DNA of 64,000 bases from Jeotgalicoccus sp. (GTDB lineage: Bacteria; Bacillota; Bacilli; Staphylococcales; Salinicoccaceae): the NCBI GenBank assembly GCA_003513765.1, contig DONT01000008.1, positions 37,416 through 101,415 of the forward strand. Reading direction: 5' to 3'. Below are positions 61,797 to 64,000 of this stretch, piece after piece (position 1 is the stretch's first letter; the number at the start of each line of letters is the position of its first letter). A program made the position numbers and the translations under genes. The notes beneath the pieces were generated by a model that made no database searches, had not been told where the DNA came from, and worked only from the letters and a program-made list of their open reading frames with translations.

Positions 61797-62608
61797 TTAG
61801 TGTCAAGGGAATCACTAAGAAATACGGCAGTAAAACCGTCGTAGATGACGTCTCAATTGATATAGAAAAAGGTAAGATTACTTCACTTATCGGACCGAAC
61901 GGTGCCGGTAAAAGTACAGTCATTTCAATGATCACTCGTTTACTCGATAAAAATAGCGGAGAAGTTTTGCTTGAAGGCGATAATATTTTCACCCAGCCGC
62001 ATGGTGAACTCGCGAAAAAGATTACGATTTTAAAACAGGCGAATCACCTGGAACTTAAAATCACAGTAAGAGAATTAATTTCATTCGGACGTTTCCCGTA
62101 TTCAAAAGGCAGATTGAATGATGAGGATGAACAAATCATCGACGAAGCAATCAGCTATATGGGACTGAAGGAATTTGAAAACCGTTATATTGATGAACTG
62201 TCAGGCGGACAGCGTCAGCGCGCATACATCGCAATGACGATTGCTCAGGATACGGAATATATTTTCCTCGATGAGCCGCTGAATAACCTTGATATGAAAC
62301 ACTCGGTACAGATCATGCAGATTTTACGCAGATTGTGCCGTGACAAAAATAAAACAATCATTATCGTTATTCACGACATCAACTTTGCATCATGCTATTC
62401 GGATAATATCGTTGCTTTGAAGGACGGTAAAATCGCGATCAGCGGTACAGCGCACGAAGTAATTACGAAAGAAGTGCTTGAAGGCATTTATGAAATGGAA
62501 ATAAATATAGAATCAATTTGCGGACACAGAATTTGTTTCTACTTCGATGGGGTCATCGAAGCGGATTCATCAGAACTCGCAGCAAACTATTTAATCGGCA
62601 ACGCGTAA
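61793..62608 (+). CDS. sstC: Siderophore ABC transporter ATP-binding protein (SstC-like)
   Basis: 271-residue FepC-type ATPase: Walker A GPNGAGKST, Q-loop in LKQANHLELKITVREL, signature LSGGQRQRAYIAM, Walker B YIFLDEPLNNLD, and switch His in IVIHDINFAS. Start overlaps the upstream stop by 4 bp with AGGAGG. Powers catechol-type siderophore or catecholamine-iron import by analogy with S. aureus Sst. Confidence 0.9.
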   Translation: MISVKGITKKYGSKTVVDDVSIDIEKGKITSLIGPNGAGKSTVISMITRLLDKNSGEVLLEGDNIFTQPHGELAKKITILKQANHLELKITVRELISFGRFPYSKGRLNDEDEQIIDEAISYMGLKEFENRYIDELSGGQRQRAYIAMTIAQDTEYIFLDEPLNNLDMKHSVQIMQILRRLCRDKNKTIIIVIHDINFASCYSDNIVALKDGKIAISGTAHEVITKEVLEGIYEMEINIESICGHRICFYFDGVIEADSSELAANYLIGNA

Positions 62609-62622
62609 CAGTGTTTGTCATT

Positions 62623-62633
62623 AAAGGAGGTGA
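62623..62633 (+). promoter_or_regulatory. Strong ribosome-binding sequence without a gene
   Basis: AAAGGAGGTGA is a full complement of the 16S 3' end, 15 bp after the ATPase stop, yet no start codon lies at useful distance; the nearest ATG (16 nt on) opens only ten codons. The true site for the binding protein (AGAGGAGA) is about 80 bp further. Confidence 0.45.
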
Positions 62634-62720
62634 GGATCCGGTATTCGAATGTGTTTAGTAAGTAGCGCAGTATTTTTTTAGCGGGGGCTGAAAAAACAAT
62701 TAAGAGGAGAACAGAGAAAA

Positions 62721-63857
62721 ATGGAATTTAAAAAATTATACTTAATGCTCACTATGGCAGTAATCCTAGTACTTGCTGCGTGCAGTGGCGGTTCAGAAGA
62801 AGATACATCAACAGAAGAAAGTGCATCAGAGGAAACATCAACGGAAGAAACAGCAGAAGAAGAGACTGCTGAAGAAGACGTTTCTGAAGAAGAATCTGCA
62901 GATACAATTGCTTATGAAAACCAATTCGAAATCGGATCTGGCGAACGCGGTGACGACAGCGAAGGGACAAAAATTGACGAAACTGTAGAGCTTCCTAAAA
63001 ACTCAGACAAAGTTGTAATTTTTGACCTTGGTGTTGCTTCAACATTCGCAGCGCTTGGCCTTGAAGAAAACATTATGGGACTTCCAAAAGGTGAAAACAA
63101 CGCATCACTTGGCGGTACTATTTCAGATGTATATGAATCAGATGAAGATTACGTAAATCTTGGCGGACTTAAAGAGCCTGACTACGAAGCATTAGCTGCT
63201 CTTGATCCTGAAATTATTATGATTCACGGACGCCAGTCAAACTCGAACGTAGTAGGCGAGCTTGAAAAAGCTGCTCCAAACGCTGAAATTATTCACGTTG
63301 CAGCAGACAACTCAAACTACTTTGAAGACGTTAAAGAAATGACGATGTTTATCGGTGAAATGTACGACGTGCAGGATAAAGCACAGGAACTTGTAGACGA
63401 CTTAGATGCACAGCTTGCAGAAGTTAATGAAAAAATAGCTGCATCAGAATTACCAATGCTTTTCGTTCAGACTAATGGCGGAAACTTATCATTCCATGGT
63501 GTCGGTGGACGTTATGACTTCCTTTACAATGACTTCGGCTTCACTTCAGCAGGTGAACAGGAAGAATCGGAAGAAAACACAGATAACCACGGTAACGAAA
63601 TCAGCTTCGAATTTATCGCAGAAACTAACCCGGCACTTATTCTATTAATGGACCGCGGTGCTGCAGTATCTGAAGGCGAAGCAACATCAACAGACGTATT
63701 AGTTAATGAAGTAACTTCAGGCGTTGACGCGATTGAAAACGACAACGTTTATGAATTAAACCCTCAGAACTGGTACTTAAACGCAGGCGGTTACTTAACA
63801 GCATTAGCTCAAGTTGAAGAAATTAATGCAGCAGTAGACGCAGCAACAGCAGAATAA
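62721..63857 (+). CDS. sstD: Siderophore-binding lipoprotein (SstD/YclQ/CeuE-like)
   Basis: 378-residue membrane-anchored binding protein. Lipobox LAAC with Cys21; residues 25-60 are an acidic Ser/Thr/Glu tether. The class III binding fold shows KVVIFDLGVASTFAALGLEE, EPDYEALAALDPEIIMIHGR, LPMLFVQTNGGNLSFHGVGG with RYDFLYNDFGF, and a C-terminal NPQNWYLNAGGY-like close. These match petrobactin/catechol-type binding proteins. Ends at a strong terminator. Confidence 0.89.
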   Translation: MEFKKLYLMLTMAVILVLAACSGGSEEDTSTEESASEETSTEETAEEETAEEDVSEEESADTIAYENQFEIGSGERGDDSEGTKIDETVELPKNSDKVVIFDLGVASTFAALGLEENIMGLPKGENNASLGGTISDVYESDEDYVNLGGLKEPDYEALAALDPEIIMIHGRQSNSNVVGELEKAAPNAEIIHVAADNSNYFEDVKEMTMFIGEMYDVQDKAQELVDDLDAQLAEVNEKIAASELPMLFVQTNGGNLSFHGVGGRYDFLYNDFGFTSAGEQEESEENTDNHGNEISFEFIAETNPALILLMDRGAAVSEGEATSTDVLVNEVTSGVDAIENDNVYELNPQNWYLNAGGYLTALAQVEEINAAVDAATAE

Positions 63858-63886
63858 TAATATATAATATGATATTTATAGAGAAG

Positions 63887-63921
63887 AAACCGAAAACCCT
63901 GAGGGGTTTTCGGTTTTTTTG
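63887..63921 (+). terminator. Intrinsic terminator of the siderophore operon
   Basis: Stem AAACCGAAAACCC/GGGTTTTCGGTTT around 63901, with a T-run of seven. Confidence 0.92.
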
Positions 63922-63948
63922 TTGGATTATGACGGGGATTTGCCTTTG

Positions 63949-64000
63949 CCGGGTCATTGTGGAATTGACAGTGACCTGGTAACGCCTCTGTCAGGTCATT
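63949..64000. repeat. Possible start of another dyad array, cut by the window edge
   Basis: GGTCATTGT and ACAGTGACC form a 25-bp dyad (63953-63977), and GGTCATT recurs 42 bp later at the edge. It resembles the 41-bp arrays in spacing but only one unit is visible. Confidence 0.35.

Overview
The window looks like chromosomal DNA of a low-GC Gram-positive in the Staphylococcaceae, most like Jeotgalicoccus or a relative. The reasons are strong AAGGAGG-type ribosome sites, TTG and GTG starts, perfect CcpA cre boxes, lipoproteins with LAAC lipoboxes, and an nrdIEF block followed by a four-gene siderophore ABC transporter arranged like the Staphylococcus sst operon. The genus is an inference from gene content. 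No rRNA, tRNA, prophage, insertion sequence or CRISPR array was seen.

1-18 kb: an AT-rich nuclease-helicase fusion at the left edge, then a nucleoside hydrolase, a gamma-glutamyltransferase next to an M20 peptidase, several GNAT acetyltransferases, TspO, small membrane proteins, GrpB, an alpha/beta hydrolase, an amidohydrolase, an erythromycin-esterase-like lipoprotein (cre box), a broken S41 peptidase, a NUDIX hydrolase and a P1B-4 metal-export ATPase (second cre box). A run of small uncharacterised membrane proteins follows, including a 56-codon gene at 18446.

19-31 kb: a nitrogen and amide scavenging region. It holds a CynX-type MFS transporter divergent from a LysR regulator, a bile-acid-symporter-family transporter, isoaspartyl dipeptidase, an acetamidase/formamidase, an N-carbamoyl-amino-acid-hydrolase-like enzyme with two membrane proteins (one DUF5058), and asparaginase.

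31-46 kb: a PQQ-type dehydrogenase lipoprotein, DUF805, an LLM monooxygenase, DUF6994, a frameshifted alpha/beta hydrolase and a quinone oxidoreductase. A heterodimeric ABC multidrug exporter (BmrCD type) is preceded by a 26-codon leader peptide and a mutually exclusive antiterminator/terminator pair. ASCH, MetE-like and cytosine-deaminase-like genes follow.

46-64 kb: GlsB-like protein, an MFS exporter, pabA with a pabB-pabC fusion, a shortened PxpB with PxpC, RecQ, an EamA transporter, nrdIEF behind two NrdR boxes 32 bp apart, a YtkA-like lipoprotein, an SDR without its catalytic lysine, and the Fur-controlled siderophore importer.

Two items stand out. The first is the leader-peptide attenuator at 38.4-38.65 kb, in which an identical 8-nt sequence occurs twice and competes for one partner. 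The second is a family of intergenic arrays (33.0, 35.6, 36.6, 53.4 and 58.4 kb). Their dyad arms differ from array to array, but most share the same geometry of 32-bp units plus 9-bp spacers, a strict 41-bp period, and a common junction close to ATGAACGnnTTTCAT. A different 102-bp tandem repeat lies at 45.4 kb.
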